NCBI GenBank assembly: GCA_964195995.1
Contig: CAXMQS010000075.1
Location: 52,108-116,107, forward strand
Origin: CAXMQS01 sp964195995
Lineage (GTDB): Bacteria; Actinomycetota; Acidimicrobiia; Spongiisociales; JAOTWH01
Direction of reading: 5' to 3'
DNA: 64,000 bases
Part shown: positions 16,832 to 25,489 of the stretch, in pieces
Layout of the letters: every line of letters begins with the position of its first letter
Position numbering within the stretch: the first letter of the stretch is position 1
Translations under genes and position numbers: made by a program
The notes under the pieces: generated by a model
The model's input: only the letters and a program-made list of their open reading frames with translations
The model's database searches: none
What the model was told of the DNA's origin: nothing

Positions 16832-18730
16832 ATGCGCCGGCTAACCCTCGGACTGCTGTTGCTGAGTTTCGTGGCGGCGTCGGCCTTCCCGGCCGTCGCC
16901 GCCGAGGAGGTCATTGTCGATGACATCGACATCAGCAGCCATCCCCAGGTATCACTTGTCGTCACGTTGCCACCTTCGCTTGCGGGCCGTGCGCTTCCGG
17001 CGGATTCGTTCTTTATCAACGAGAGCGGCACACAGATAGCTCCAGAGGTCCAGCGCCTTCCCAACGAGGATCTCGAGGTCGTACTCCTGCTCGACGTCTC
17101 GCAGTCGATGCGAGGAGCCCCGCTGCAGGCTGCCATTGACGCGGCGACATCGTTCGCCGAGTCGATGCCCGACGAGGCACGTATCGCCATCGTCACCTTC
17201 TCTACTGAGCCGACGGTGTTGGCCGAATTTGGCCTGCCGGTCGACGCGCCCATCGTCCTCGCCGATATCTCGGCCGCAGGAGAAACCTCGCTCTATGACG
17301 GTCTCGTGGCTGCTGGCGGTCTGTGGGATGGAGCGGCACCAAGCCGTCGCGCCATAGTGCTTCTCAGCGACGGTGGGGACACCGTGAGCACCTCAACGCT
17401 GGAAGACGCCATCGTGGCGATCCTGGCATCGGGGTCAGAGTTCTATGCCGTTGAGCTGCAGAGCCCGGAGACCGATCCGATTCCGATGTCTCGCCTCGAG
17501 GCCGCGACCGGGGGGTCGGTCGTCAACGCAGACGATCCCGAGGCCATCACTTCGATCTTCGATCAGATCGCCAGCGTGCTCGTCAGCCGCTATCAGCTGA
17601 CTTACGTTTCTGACGCCAATGGCCCAACGGACATCGGCGTCGAGGTTACGTTCGGCGGCGTGACGGCCGGCGGGGCGGTAGCCGTGCAGCTTCCTTTCGC
17701 CCCTCAGCTGAGCCCGGAAGCCTTTCGTGCGCCGATCGAGGTGCAGCCAGCGCCACCTGAGGTCTTCGTGCCGCGGGTCATCGCAACCGGTCTGCTCGAC
17801 AGGCGAGAGTTGGCCGTCTTCGGCGGTGCCATCCTGTTCGCAGGCTTGTGGGGCGTGATCCGACTTCTCCAGTCGCCATCGGAGAAGCGGACCACCACGT
17901 GGAAAGCCCCGAAGCCGGGAGAAAAGGCGCTTTCCTCCTTTGCCAACAAGGCAACCATGTTCGCAGAGAGGGGGCTCGACCAGGTGAGCAGGGGCAAGCC
18001 GCTGGCGACAGCCCTCGAACAGGCAGGGAGCACGCTGCGTCCGGCCGAATACGCGGTCATCACGATCAGCGTCACCTTGGCGGGGGCAGCAGCAGGCCTC
18101 GCGTTCGGCGGTCCGATCGGGGCGCTCGGTTCCGCCATCGGTGTGCTTGGCCTATCTCACGTAACGCTCCAGCATCGCGCCTCCAAGCGCCAGGCCGCCT
18201 TCGCGGATCAGCTTGGCGACGCGCTACAGCTCATCGCAGGCGGGCTGCTCGCGGGGCACGGCATTATCCAGGCCTGCGATGCGGTGGCTAGCGAGGAGAT
18301 GGAGCCGGCGTCCGAGGAGTTCCGGCGGCTCATCGCGGAGACTCGGCTCGGCCGGGACTTCACAGATGCGCTCCGAGCCATGGGGGATCGAGTCGGAGGC
18401 GATGACTTCCGCTGGGTGGTCGACGCCATCGACATCCACCGGGAAGTCGGCGGAGACCTATCTCATGTGCTGCGAACGTTGGCTGCAACCATCCGGTCTC
18501 GTGCCCAGGTTCGTCGTCGAGTCGACACCCTGAGCGCCGAGGGCAAGTTGTCCGGCATCATCCTGATGGCGTTGCCGCTCGTCGTCGGAGTGCTGGTCTC
18601 GATCTCAAATCCCTCCTACCTAAACGAGCTGTTCTCGACGAGCCCCGGCCGCATCATGCTGGTCGCAGGTGCCGTGTTGATGGCTAGTGGTGGGGTGTGG
18701 ATCCGCCGCATCGTCTCGTTCAAGTACTGA
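16832..18730 (+). CDS. tadB: VWA domain fused to TadB-like pilus platform protein
   Basis: This ~632-aa protein has a signal peptide and an extracytoplasmic VWA domain (about residues 75-255). The VWA shows an intact MIDAS (DVSQSMRG, with further Thr/Asp in AGETSLYDG and LLSDGGD). A membrane helix near residue 325-345 and a C-terminal type II secretion F domain follow (QLGDALQLIAGGLLAGHG, GDDFRWVVDAIDIHREVGG, LSAEGKLSGIILMALP). Ordinary TadB is the membrane platform on which TadA acts; here it also presents an adhesion-type VWA outside. ATG 16832 is preferred to TTG 16826 because AAGGTGAG lies 8-14 nt upstream. Confidence 0.9.
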   Translation: MRRLTLGLLLLSFVAASAFPAVAAEEVIVDDIDISSHPQVSLVVTLPPSLAGRALPADSFFINESGTQIAPEVQRLPNEDLEVVLLLDVSQSMRGAPLQAAIDAATSFAESMPDEARIAIVTFSTEPTVLAEFGLPVDAPIVLADISAAGETSLYDGLVAAGGLWDGAAPSRRAIVLLSDGGDTVSTSTLEDAIVAILASGSEFYAVELQSPETDPIPMSRLEAATGGSVVNADDPEAITSIFDQIASVLVSRYQLTYVSDANGPTDIGVEVTFGGVTAGGAVAVQLPFAPQLSPEAFRAPIEVQPAPPEVFVPRVIATGLLDRRELAVFGGAILFAGLWGVIRLLQSPSEKRTTTWKAPKPGEKALSSFANKATMFAERGLDQVSRGKPLATALEQAGSTLRPAEYAVITISVTLAGAAAGLAFGGPIGALGSAIGVLGLSHVTLQHRASKRQAAFADQLGDALQLIAGGLLAGHGIIQACDAVASEEMEPASEEFRRLIAETRLGRDFTDALRAMGDRVGGDDFRWVVDAIDIHREVGGDLSHVLRTLAATIRSRAQVRRRVDTLSAEGKLSGIILMALPLVVGVLVSISNPSYLNELFSTSPGRIMLVAGAVLMASGGVWIRRIVSFKY

Positions 18731-18740
18731 GGAGCACGTT

Positions 18741-19634
18741 ATGCCGATACATGTCATTGCCGCCGCAGTTGCGATAGCTGTCGCCGTCCCTCTGTTGTGG
18801 TTCAGCGTGGCCTCTTCGAGCGCCGGCGCCAGCCGGGGTGGGTCGGCTGTTCCCGACATCCACCAGATGACCCTGCAGCGATCAGCAACCGACAGGGTGC
18901 TGCGCCCCATGGTCGGCTCGCTGGCTTCCCGCGTGCGCGGCCTGACGCCACGCGGCTGGGTCAAGAGCCTCGAGAGAAGGGCAACGCTGGCGGGAGTACC
19001 CGAGAACAAAGTCGAGCGATACCTGGCCGCGAAACTTCTGGCGATTGGAGTTGGTGGCCTCTCGGTTCCTTTCGTCATGGGTGCCGCCGAACCTACGAAA
19101 GCGGTGCTGATCGCCGCCGTGGTCACAGTCGGGGCGTTCTTCGCCCCCGACGGCATTCTCGACACCAAGGCGAAAGCTCGCCAGGAGCTGATTCAGAACG
19201 ATCTGCCGGACACCCTCGACCAGATCATGATCAGCGTCGAGGCCGGCCTTGGTTTCGAGGCTGCCCTGGGACGCGCCGGCAAAGCTGGGGGCGGGCCACT
19301 GGCAGAGGAGATTCTGAGGACCCTGTACGAGATGCAGATGGGCGCTCAGCGACGCGATGCGCTCCACAATCTGGCCAATCGGTCGAGCATTTCCGACCTG
19401 CGCAACTTCGTCTTCGCCGTTACCCAGTCCGAGCAGTACGGGCTGCCGATCGCCGAGACGCTGCGAATTCAGGCAGCGGAGTTGAGAGACAAGCGCCAGC
19501 AACGTGCCGAAGAGCGGGCGGTGAAGATCCCGGTCAAGATCACGTTCCCGCTGGTGTTGTGCATCTTCCCGACTCTCTTCATCGTTCTTCTCGGGCCAGC
19601 AGCGATTCAGGTGTGGAACGGCATCCTCGCCTAG
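18741..19634 (+). CDS. tadC: TadC-like pilus platform protein
   Basis: The 297-aa inner-membrane protein has an N-terminal helix, two central helices around residues 95-135 and a C-terminal helix. Between them is a type II secretion F domain (NDLPDTLDQIMISVEAGLGF, ILRTLYEMQMGAQRRDAL, QSEQYGLPIAETLRIQAAEL). It pairs with TadB to form the pilus assembly platform. The ATG at 18741 follows a GGAGCACG site and is preferred to an in-frame start at 18687 inside tadB. It is the last gene of the operon; its stop shares CTAG with the convergent YihY gene. Confidence 0.92.
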   Translation: MPIHVIAAAVAIAVAVPLLWFSVASSSAGASRGGSAVPDIHQMTLQRSATDRVLRPMVGSLASRVRGLTPRGWVKSLERRATLAGVPENKVERYLAAKLLAIGVGGLSVPFVMGAAEPTKAVLIAAVVTVGAFFAPDGILDTKAKARQELIQNDLPDTLDQIMISVEAGLGFEAALGRAGKAGGGPLAEEILRTLYEMQMGAQRRDALHNLANRSSISDLRNFVFAVTQSEQYGLPIAETLRIQAAELRDKRQQRAEERAVKIPVKITFPLVLCIFPTLFIVLLGPAAIQVWNGILA

Positions 19635-20482
19635 TCAACCTCGGCAAGTACGCCGTCGAGAACGGCCCCGGCGAGAACGGCGAAGCCCGAAACGAATAGC
19701 CACAGCATGGTGACGATCACCGCGCCGAGTGCGCCGTAGGTCTCGTTGAAGGAACCGAAGCGGGTGACGTACTGACCGAGACCGTAAGAAGCGCCCAGCC
19801 ACCCGATCGCGGCCGCCAGGGCCCCGAGGCTCCACATCCTCCATCCCGGTGGGCGTTGTGCTGGACCGAACCGGTATAGAAGCGAAAGGCCCGCGCTGGC
19901 GATGACGAAGACCAGGAGCCACTGCAGTGCACTGAGAACGCCATCGAGCCAGGTCGGGCTGACGCTCACGGCCAGGACCGCGATCACGACGAAGACAACG
20001 AGACCCGCTGTGAGGCCGAGGGAAACGAGGCGGAGCCGGAGGCCGCGGCGCGCCTCGTTGAGCCCGAATGCGGCATTGACTCCTCGGAGGAGCGCCTTCG
20101 TTCCCGACGACGCCGCCCAAAGAGCAACGAGCAACGAAACGGCTGCGCTGATTCCAAGACCGGCGGCGGGTACGTCGATGATGTCGGTCAGTTGGCCCTC
20201 GAGGAGCGCCGTTACTTCGGCAGGTGCAGCGCTGCCGATCTTGTCGATCACGCCTGCCACGTCGCCGGCGTCCGCTATCAACCCGTAGATACTCACCACT
20301 GCGATTAGGCCGGGGACGACGGCGAGCATGCCGTAATAGGACAGCCCGGCAGCGAGCAGCGAAATGTGCTCCTCCCTGGCGTGGGACCTGGCCTCTCCTA
20401 CGGTCCGCCCGAATCTCGAGATCCTCAGCGGTTCGGTGCGGCTTCGCACCGCTGCCAACAGACGCTGAAGAGTGGCCGCCAC
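19631..20482 (-). CDS. YihY/BrkB family membrane protein
   Basis: The 283-aa protein has the YihY/UPF0761 arrangement of six to seven membrane helices. It includes REEHISLLAAGLSYYGMLAV at the N-terminus, an ALLRGVNAAFGLNEARRG segment, and a FNETYGALGAVIVTMLWLF helix near the C-terminus. The family was once called ribonuclease BN in error; its transport role is unknown. Confidence 0.9.
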   Translation of the reverse strand: MAATLQRLLAAVRSRTEPLRISRFGRTVGEARSHAREEHISLLAAGLSYYGMLAVVPGLIAVVSIYGLIADAGDVAGVIDKIGSAAPAEVTALLEGQLTDIIDVPAAGLGISAAVSLLVALWAASSGTKALLRGVNAAFGLNEARRGLRLRLVSLGLTAGLVVFVVIAVLAVSVSPTWLDGVLSALQWLLVFVIASAGLSLLYRFGPAQRPPGWRMWSLGALAAAIGWLGASYGLGQYVTRFGSFNETYGALGAVIVTMLWLFVSGFAVLAGAVLDGVLAEVD

Positions 20483-20602
20483 AGCCGAACTCTATTGCTC
20501 CGACGACGATGATTGTCGACGGAGAAGCGCGTAAGGTTGCTCCCGGAGCTGACCAACAGTGGAGACCATGAAGCTCGATCCTGAATCCGAGAGCGTCGGC
20601 GC

Positions 20603-21241
20603 GTGAGCGGATGCTGCGATTCGTCTGGCTATGAGGACGTCTTCAGCGACGAGCGCGCAACGAAGGATCTGAAGCGCTATCGGCGCAAGGGCCTCGACCG
20701 GCTCGCCAAGGCGATGGTGGAGGTTCTGGGACCGGATGCCGCCGGCGCCACAGTCCTCGAGGTAGGCGGCGGCATCGGAGCGATTCAGAACGAGCTGCTC
20801 GGCCACGGGGCGGCATCGGCTGTGAACATCGAGCTCTCTAAGGGCTACGAAACGGCGGCGATGGACCTGGCGGCAGAGGCCGGCGTCGTCGACAAGGTGC
20901 AGCGGGTTCACGGCGACTTCGTTGAGATGACGGTGGCGCCTGCGGACATCGTGGTAATGAACCGGGTTGTGTGCTGCTATCCGGACTTGGAGGCGATGAT
21001 GGCGGCCGCGGCGGACCGAGCGACGTCGACGCTGGCAATGGTGTTCCCCCGTGATCGATGGTTCATGCGGGCCCTGCGAAGGATCATCGCGGTGGAGCGG
21101 CGCCTGCGTCGGAACACGTTCCGTTTCTACGTTCACGACCCCGATCTGATCGTCGGCGAGGCAACGGCGCGCGGTCTCGAACTGTCGTTCACTAGACGCA
21201 CGACCGGGTGGCAGGCAGTGATCCTTCAGCGCAGCCGCTAG
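20603..21241 (+). CDS. Class I SAM-dependent methyltransferase
   Basis: The 212-aa protein has SAM motif I (TVLEVGGGIGAIQNELL), an acidic residue after the second strand (NIELSKGYE), motif II/III with GDFVEM and the strand DIVVMNRVVCCYPDLEAMM, and a C-terminal aromatic region. An N-terminal CCDSSGYEDVF sequence might bind a metal or just be flexible. The substrate is unknown. Its stop shares CTAG with the convergent START-like gene. Confidence 0.82.
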   Translation: MSGCCDSSGYEDVFSDERATKDLKRYRRKGLDRLAKAMVEVLGPDAAGATVLEVGGGIGAIQNELLGHGAASAVNIELSKGYETAAMDLAAEAGVVDKVQRVHGDFVEMTVAPADIVVMNRVVCCYPDLEAMMAAAADRATSTLAMVFPRDRWFMRALRRIIAVERRLRRNTFRFYVHDPDLIVGEATARGLELSFTRRTTGWQAVILQRSR

Positions 21242-21744
21242 CCACCGGCGCACCTTCGTATCGATCTCAACATCGATCGGCGCAGCACTCCGCTGAACGG
21301 CTTAACGAGCCACCAGTACCGGCGAAAGCTGCGATGCGCTCGGCGGTCGGTGGCGTAGATCTCCGTCGAGGTGTCCACGCGGCACCCTTCCGTTGTCTCG
21401 TCGAAGATGAAGTTCCACATGACCTTGACGAACCCAGGCTCGTCGAAGTCCAGCAGCTCCTTGGCGGACAGCCGCTGCAGATTGCCGCTCGGGCGCCACG
21501 GCTGGCCGACCAGTCCGAGGATGATGTGTCGGGGCTCTTGGTCGTCCATGATGACGAACCCAGCGCGGATGGCGTCTTCGAGAGTGCGGAGGTGGCGCAA
21601 GCCTCGAGCTGCCAGCAACACCCGCATGGGCAGGCCCCTCCCGATATCGATCTGGCGCAAGCAGGTGTAGCACTGTTGCGCCGAAGCCGCTACGGATATC
21701 GAGTGGCGACTGGAGAAGGAAGGTGTGGTTCGGCCGTCGAGCAC
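21238..21744 (-). CDS. Conserved hypothetical, possibly START/SRPBCC-like
   Basis: The 168-aa protein has no export signal. The sequence from residue 15 on is consistent with a helix-grip fold: an N-terminal SISVAASAQQCYTCLRQID, a central DEPGFVKVMWNFIFDE, the threonine-rich strand GCRVDTSTEIYATDRRAHRS and a basic C-terminal helix KPFSGVLRRSMLRSIRR. These features recall SRPBCC proteins that bind hydrophobic ligands; the ligand and role are unknown. It lies directly downstream of aceE (12 nt) and may be co-transcribed. Confidence 0.6.
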   Translation of the reverse strand: MLDGRTTPSFSSRHSISVAASAQQCYTCLRQIDIGRGLPMRVLLAARGLRHLRTLEDAIRAGFVIMDDQEPRHIILGLVGQPWRPSGNLQRLSAKELLDFDEPGFVKVMWNFIFDETTEGCRVDTSTEIYATDRRAHRSFRRYWWLVKPFSGVLRRSMLRSIRRCAGG

Positions 21745-21755
21745 GTTGTCGCCCG

Positions 21756-24437
21756 CTAGCGGTACCTCGGGTCGGCGGTGTCGGGGTCGATGCCGTATCT
21801 GGCGATGGCGGCGCTGACCACCTCGGGGCCGATGGCACCGGCGCGGGCAAGGCTCGCCAGCGTGGCGACAACGACATGTCCGGCGTTGACCTCGAAGAAG
21901 CCGCGTAGCGCCTCCCTAGTGTCGGATCTGCCGAAACCGTCGGTTCCGAGCGGTGTGAAGTCCCCAGGAACCCAGCGGGCGACCTGATCCGGCACGATCT
22001 TCATGTAGTCGGTGACAGCAACGGTCGGCCCGGGGGTGTCCGCGAGCAGTCGGGTGACGCGGGGAACCCGCGGGGTCGCCGCCGGATGAAGGCGATTCCA
22101 CCTCTCCACCTCGAGGGCGTTCTCTCGCAGGAGCTTGTAGCTGGTGGCGCTCCACAGCGAGGCGCCGATGCCGTAGTGCTCGGCGAGGTCCGTCTGGGCC
22201 TGGCGGGCGGCAGCGTGGGCAGGGCCCGAGAAGAGGATCTTCGCCTGTTCCTCAGTGCCGTCGACCGGGTCGGCACACCGATAGAGGCCCGAGGTGATCC
22301 CCTCGTCGACGTCGCCGGGCTTGGCCGGCTGCTGGTAGTTCTCGTTGTAGATGGTGAGGTAGTAGAAGATGTCCTCGCCGTCGCGGTACATGCGACGCAT
22401 GCCGTCGTCGATGATCACGCCCAACTCGTAGGCAAATGCGGGGTCGTACGCCTGGCACACCGGAACGACCGATGCCAGCACGTGACTGTGTCCGTCCTGA
22501 TGCTGCAATCCTTCGCCGAGCATCGTCGTGCGTCCTGCGGTCGCTCCGAGCAAGAAGCCGCGAGCGCCGGCGTCGGCAGCACTCCAGATCAGATCGCCGA
22601 CCCGCTGGAAGCCGAACATCGAATAGAAGATGTAGAACGGCACCATCGGGATGCCGCGAGTGACGTAGTTGGTGGCTGCGGCGATCCAGCTCGCCATCGC
22701 TCCAGCTTCGGTGATGCCTTCCTCGAGGATCTGCCCGTCCTGCGCCTCCCTGTAAGAGAGGAGCAACTTGGCATCGACGGGCTCGTACTTCTGTCCATGT
22801 GCCGCATAGATTCCAAGCTCCTTGAATAGCGCATCCCACCCGAAGGTTCGACCCTCGTCTGGGATGATGGGGACGACTCGAGAACCGATGCCCTCGTCGC
22901 GCGTCAGGCCTCGCATCAAGCGGGTGAAGGCCATGGTCGTTGAGGCCTCGATGTTCCCGGAGCCCGCGAACACCTCGTCGAAAGGTTCCCTTCCGGGCGT
23001 CGGCAGCGGCGACCTGATGTCGGTGGCACGCGAGGGGAGCGGTCCGTTGAGGGCAGCGCGCCGCTCGGTGAGGTAGCGATATTCGGGCGAGTCGATGGAC
23101 GGACGCAAGTACGGCGGGTCACCGTCCTCGAGATCTGCATCCGAGATCTCGTCGTCGAGCTGCAGACGGTCTCGAAACTCAATGAGCTGGTCCTTGCTTA
23201 GTTTCTTGACCGAATGGGTGGAGTTGATCCCCTCGAGGTCGCCCAAGGTCCAGCCTTTGATGGTCTTGGCGAGGATGACGGTCGGAGTCCCCTCGTGTTC
23301 CGTCGCCGCCTTGTATGCGGCGTGCACCTTCGTCGAATCGAGGCCGCCACGACGCAATGCCCAGATCTCGTCGTCACTGAGGTGGGCAGCCAGCTCGCGA
23401 AGGCGCGGGTCTGGTCCGAAGAAGTGCTCTCGCACGTAGGCGCCGTCTTCGGCCTTATAGCGCTGGTACTCGCCGTCGACCGATCGGTTCATCTTGTCAA
23501 CGAGAACGCCTTCCGTGTCGGCATCGAGCAGGGCATCCCAGCCCCGGCCCCAGACCACCTTGATGACGTTCCAGCCGGCGCCGCGGAACATCGCTTCGAG
23601 CTCCTGGATGATCTTGCCGTTCCCTCTGACCGGGCCGTCGAGACGCTGCAGATTGCAGTTGACGACCCAGGTGAGGTTGTCGAGCTTCTCGCGACCGGCA
23701 AGGGAGATCGAGCCGAGCGTCTCCGGCTCGTCTGTCTCGCCGTCGCCGATGAAGCACCACACCCTGGTGTCCGTGGTGTCATCGATGCCGCGGTTGAGGA
23801 GGTACCGGTTGAAGCGAGCGTGGTAGATGGAATTGATAGGTCCCAGTCCCATGGAGACCGTCGGATATTCCCAGTAGTCGGGCATCAGCCGCGGGTGCGG
23901 ATACGAGGAGACTCCGCCCTTGCTCACCTCGCGGCGGAATCCGTCAAGTTGGGGCTCATCGAAGCGGCGTTCGACATAGCTGCGGGCATAGATGCCTGGA
24001 GAGGCATGGCCCTGGATGTACAGAGCATCGCCGGATCGGCCATCTGCCTTGCCTCGGAAGAAGTGATTGAAGCCCATCTCGTAGAGGAGAGAAGAAGAGG
24101 CATAGGTGGAAAGGTGGCCGCCGATCCCGTCTGCCTCGTGGTTGGCCTTGATGACCATCGCCGCGGCGTTCCAGCGGATGTAGCGGCGGATGCGTCTCTC
24201 GAGCTTCTCGTCTCCCGGGTAGGCGGGCTCTGCCTCAGGGGGGATCGTGTTGATGTATGGCGTTTTGGTCGTCGTGGCTACGCCGATGTCTCGATCTTGG
24301 CTGCGCTCGAGCAGCTTGGCCATGAGATACCTGGCACGCTGCGGTCCCTCGACGTCGATGACGCCGTCGAGGGAGTCAATCCATTCCTGGGTCTCGTCGG
24401 GGTCGAGATCGGGGAGGTTGTCGCTGTGGTCATCCAT
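21756..24437 (-). CDS. aceE: Pyruvate dehydrogenase E1 component, homodimeric type
   Basis: The 893-aa protein is full length for AceE. It has the N-terminal YINTIPPEAEPAYPGDEKLE and NHEADGIGGHLSTYAS, a thiamine-diphosphate motif opening with GDGETDEPE and closing with NCN, and the E1 signature DEGRTFGWDALFKELGIYA. AceE decarboxylates pyruvate and transfers the acetyl group to the lipoyl domain of E2. No E2 or E3 gene is adjacent; actinobacterial aceE genes commonly stand alone. Confidence 0.96.
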   Translation of the reverse strand: MDDHSDNLPDLDPDETQEWIDSLDGVIDVEGPQRARYLMAKLLERSQDRDIGVATTTKTPYINTIPPEAEPAYPGDEKLERRIRRYIRWNAAAMVIKANHEADGIGGHLSTYASSSLLYEMGFNHFFRGKADGRSGDALYIQGHASPGIYARSYVERRFDEPQLDGFRREVSKGGVSSYPHPRLMPDYWEYPTVSMGLGPINSIYHARFNRYLLNRGIDDTTDTRVWCFIGDGETDEPETLGSISLAGREKLDNLTWVVNCNLQRLDGPVRGNGKIIQELEAMFRGAGWNVIKVVWGRGWDALLDADTEGVLVDKMNRSVDGEYQRYKAEDGAYVREHFFGPDPRLRELAAHLSDDEIWALRRGGLDSTKVHAAYKAATEHEGTPTVILAKTIKGWTLGDLEGINSTHSVKKLSKDQLIEFRDRLQLDDEISDADLEDGDPPYLRPSIDSPEYRYLTERRAALNGPLPSRATDIRSPLPTPGREPFDEVFAGSGNIEASTTMAFTRLMRGLTRDEGIGSRVVPIIPDEGRTFGWDALFKELGIYAAHGQKYEPVDAKLLLSYREAQDGQILEEGITEAGAMASWIAAATNYVTRGIPMVPFYIFYSMFGFQRVGDLIWSAADAGARGFLLGATAGRTTMLGEGLQHQDGHSHVLASVVPVCQAYDPAFAYELGVIIDDGMRRMYRDGEDIFYYLTIYNENYQQPAKPGDVDEGITSGLYRCADPVDGTEEQAKILFSGPAHAAARQAQTDLAEHYGIGASLWSATSYKLLRENALEVERWNRLHPAATPRVPRVTRLLADTPGPTVAVTDYMKIVPDQVARWVPGDFTPLGTDGFGRSDTREALRGFFEVNAGHVVVATLASLARAGAIGPEVVSAAIARYGIDPDTADPRYR

Positions 24438-24485
24438 GGGCGTTTGAGCCTATCGGCGTACATCGTCCAACGTTCGGGGTCCCGA

Positions 24486-25415
24486 TCACAACGATCCGAG
24501 CTCGGCCGGGATCGCGTCGACACTCACCAACTCCCCATCGCGCCAGACAGAAAGTGTCACGCGGCGGCGAACGTGGGCACCCGTCATCGCCGTCTGCAGA
24601 TCACCGACCCCAGCAACCGGGTCCCCATCGATCGATACCACGATGTCCTCGGTTCGCAGGCCTGCTGAGGCGGCCGGGCTGTCGGGAATGACCTCTGTTA
24701 CCTCGACGCCCTCGCTCTGTTGCAGCGCTTCCACTGCGCGCGGCGGCAACGGTCGCATTCCTCCGACGAGGCCGAGGTACGCCCGCCGGACTCGACCCTC
24801 GGAGATGAGGGTGGAGATGATGGATTGGGTTGTGGCGTTGATCGGTACGGCGAGCCCGAGCCCCTGGCCGATGGGTGCTCCGATCACCGCGGTATTGACA
24901 CCGATAACTCTGCCCGAACTGTCGGCGAGCGCACCTCCCGAGTTGCCAGGGTGGAGCGCAGCGTCGGTCTGTATCACGTTCTCGACGAGGCGGGTGATTC
25001 GGCCGTCGTTGGTCGGGAGGGCCCTGCCGAGCGCGCTGACGACGCCGGCTGTCACCGTTCCAGAAAGGCCGAGGGGGCTGCCCACCGCGATGACAAGCTG
25101 GCCGACGGCGAGTTCGTCGGCGTCGCCGAAGTCAACGGGTTGCAGGCCCTCCGCACGGAGTCGGATCACCGCAAGATCTGATAATGGGTCCGCACCGACG
25201 ACCTCGAAATCGTGCTCGGTGCCGTCGGAGAGCCCGGCGTCGCCGGCCTTGACTCGGCCGACGACATGTGCAGAAGTCACCGCGAAGCCGTCTGCAGCGA
25301 TCACGAACCCCGAGCCGCTGCCGGGTCGATCGGGGAACGAGATGTGAAGGGCCGATGGCATGAGCCGCGACACCACCGTTGTCACCACCTGCGAGTAGGC
25401 GTCAAGAGCGTCCAT
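24486..25415 (-). CDS. HtrA/DegP-like serine protease with PDZ domain
   Basis: The 309-aa protein has a trypsin-like domain with the full triad: His in TSAHVVG, Asp in DPLSDLAVIRL and Ser in HPGNSGGALADS. One PDZ domain follows (EVIPDSPAASAGLRTEDIVV). HtrA proteins degrade damaged proteins under stress. No signal peptide or transmembrane anchor is visible at the N-terminus (MDALDAYSQVVTTVV), unlike most family members, so it may act in the cytoplasm or the start may be further upstream. It is divergent from the ABC exporter. Confidence 0.88.
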   Translation of the reverse strand: MDALDAYSQVVTTVVSRLMPSALHISFPDRPGSGSGFVIAADGFAVTSAHVVGRVKAGDAGLSDGTEHDFEVVGADPLSDLAVIRLRAEGLQPVDFGDADELAVGQLVIAVGSPLGLSGTVTAGVVSALGRALPTNDGRITRLVENVIQTDAALHPGNSGGALADSSGRVIGVNTAVIGAPIGQGLGLAVPINATTQSIISTLISEGRVRRAYLGLVGGMRPLPPRAVEALQQSEGVEVTEVIPDSPAASAGLRTEDIVVSIDGDPVAGVGDLQTAMTGAHVRRRVTLSVWRDGELVSVDAIPAELGSL

Positions 25416-25445
25416 TTGACGATGGTACGGAGGGGTGAATACAAC
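25416..25445 (+). promoter_or_regulatory. Candidate sigma70-type promoter for ABC exporter genes
   Basis: TTGACG at 25416-25421 and TACAAC at 25440-25445 are separated by 18 nt and lie 45 nt before the ABC exporter ATG. The -35 is close to consensus; the -10 lacks the final T. It is the only good match between the divergent protease and exporter genes. No start site is known. Confidence 0.35.
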
Positions 25446-25489
25446 GCGGCAGGCGGCGCTTCTACCATTCCCATCCCTGGGGAGCCTCT

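Noticed and set aside
12024..19634. Type II secretion system
   Set aside because: TadE/TadG, CpaB, CpaE and Flp pilin define a Tad pilus; no GspD secretin or GspG pseudopilin is present.
18797..19699. 300-codon alternative frame in the tadC region
   Set aside because: Out of frame with the conserved TadC protein and Arg/Gly/Ser-rich, as expected for a shadow.
23214..24668. Long 484-codon frame antisense to aceE
   Set aside because: It is a codon-bias shadow of aceE in a high-GC genome; it has no recognisable domain or ribosome site.
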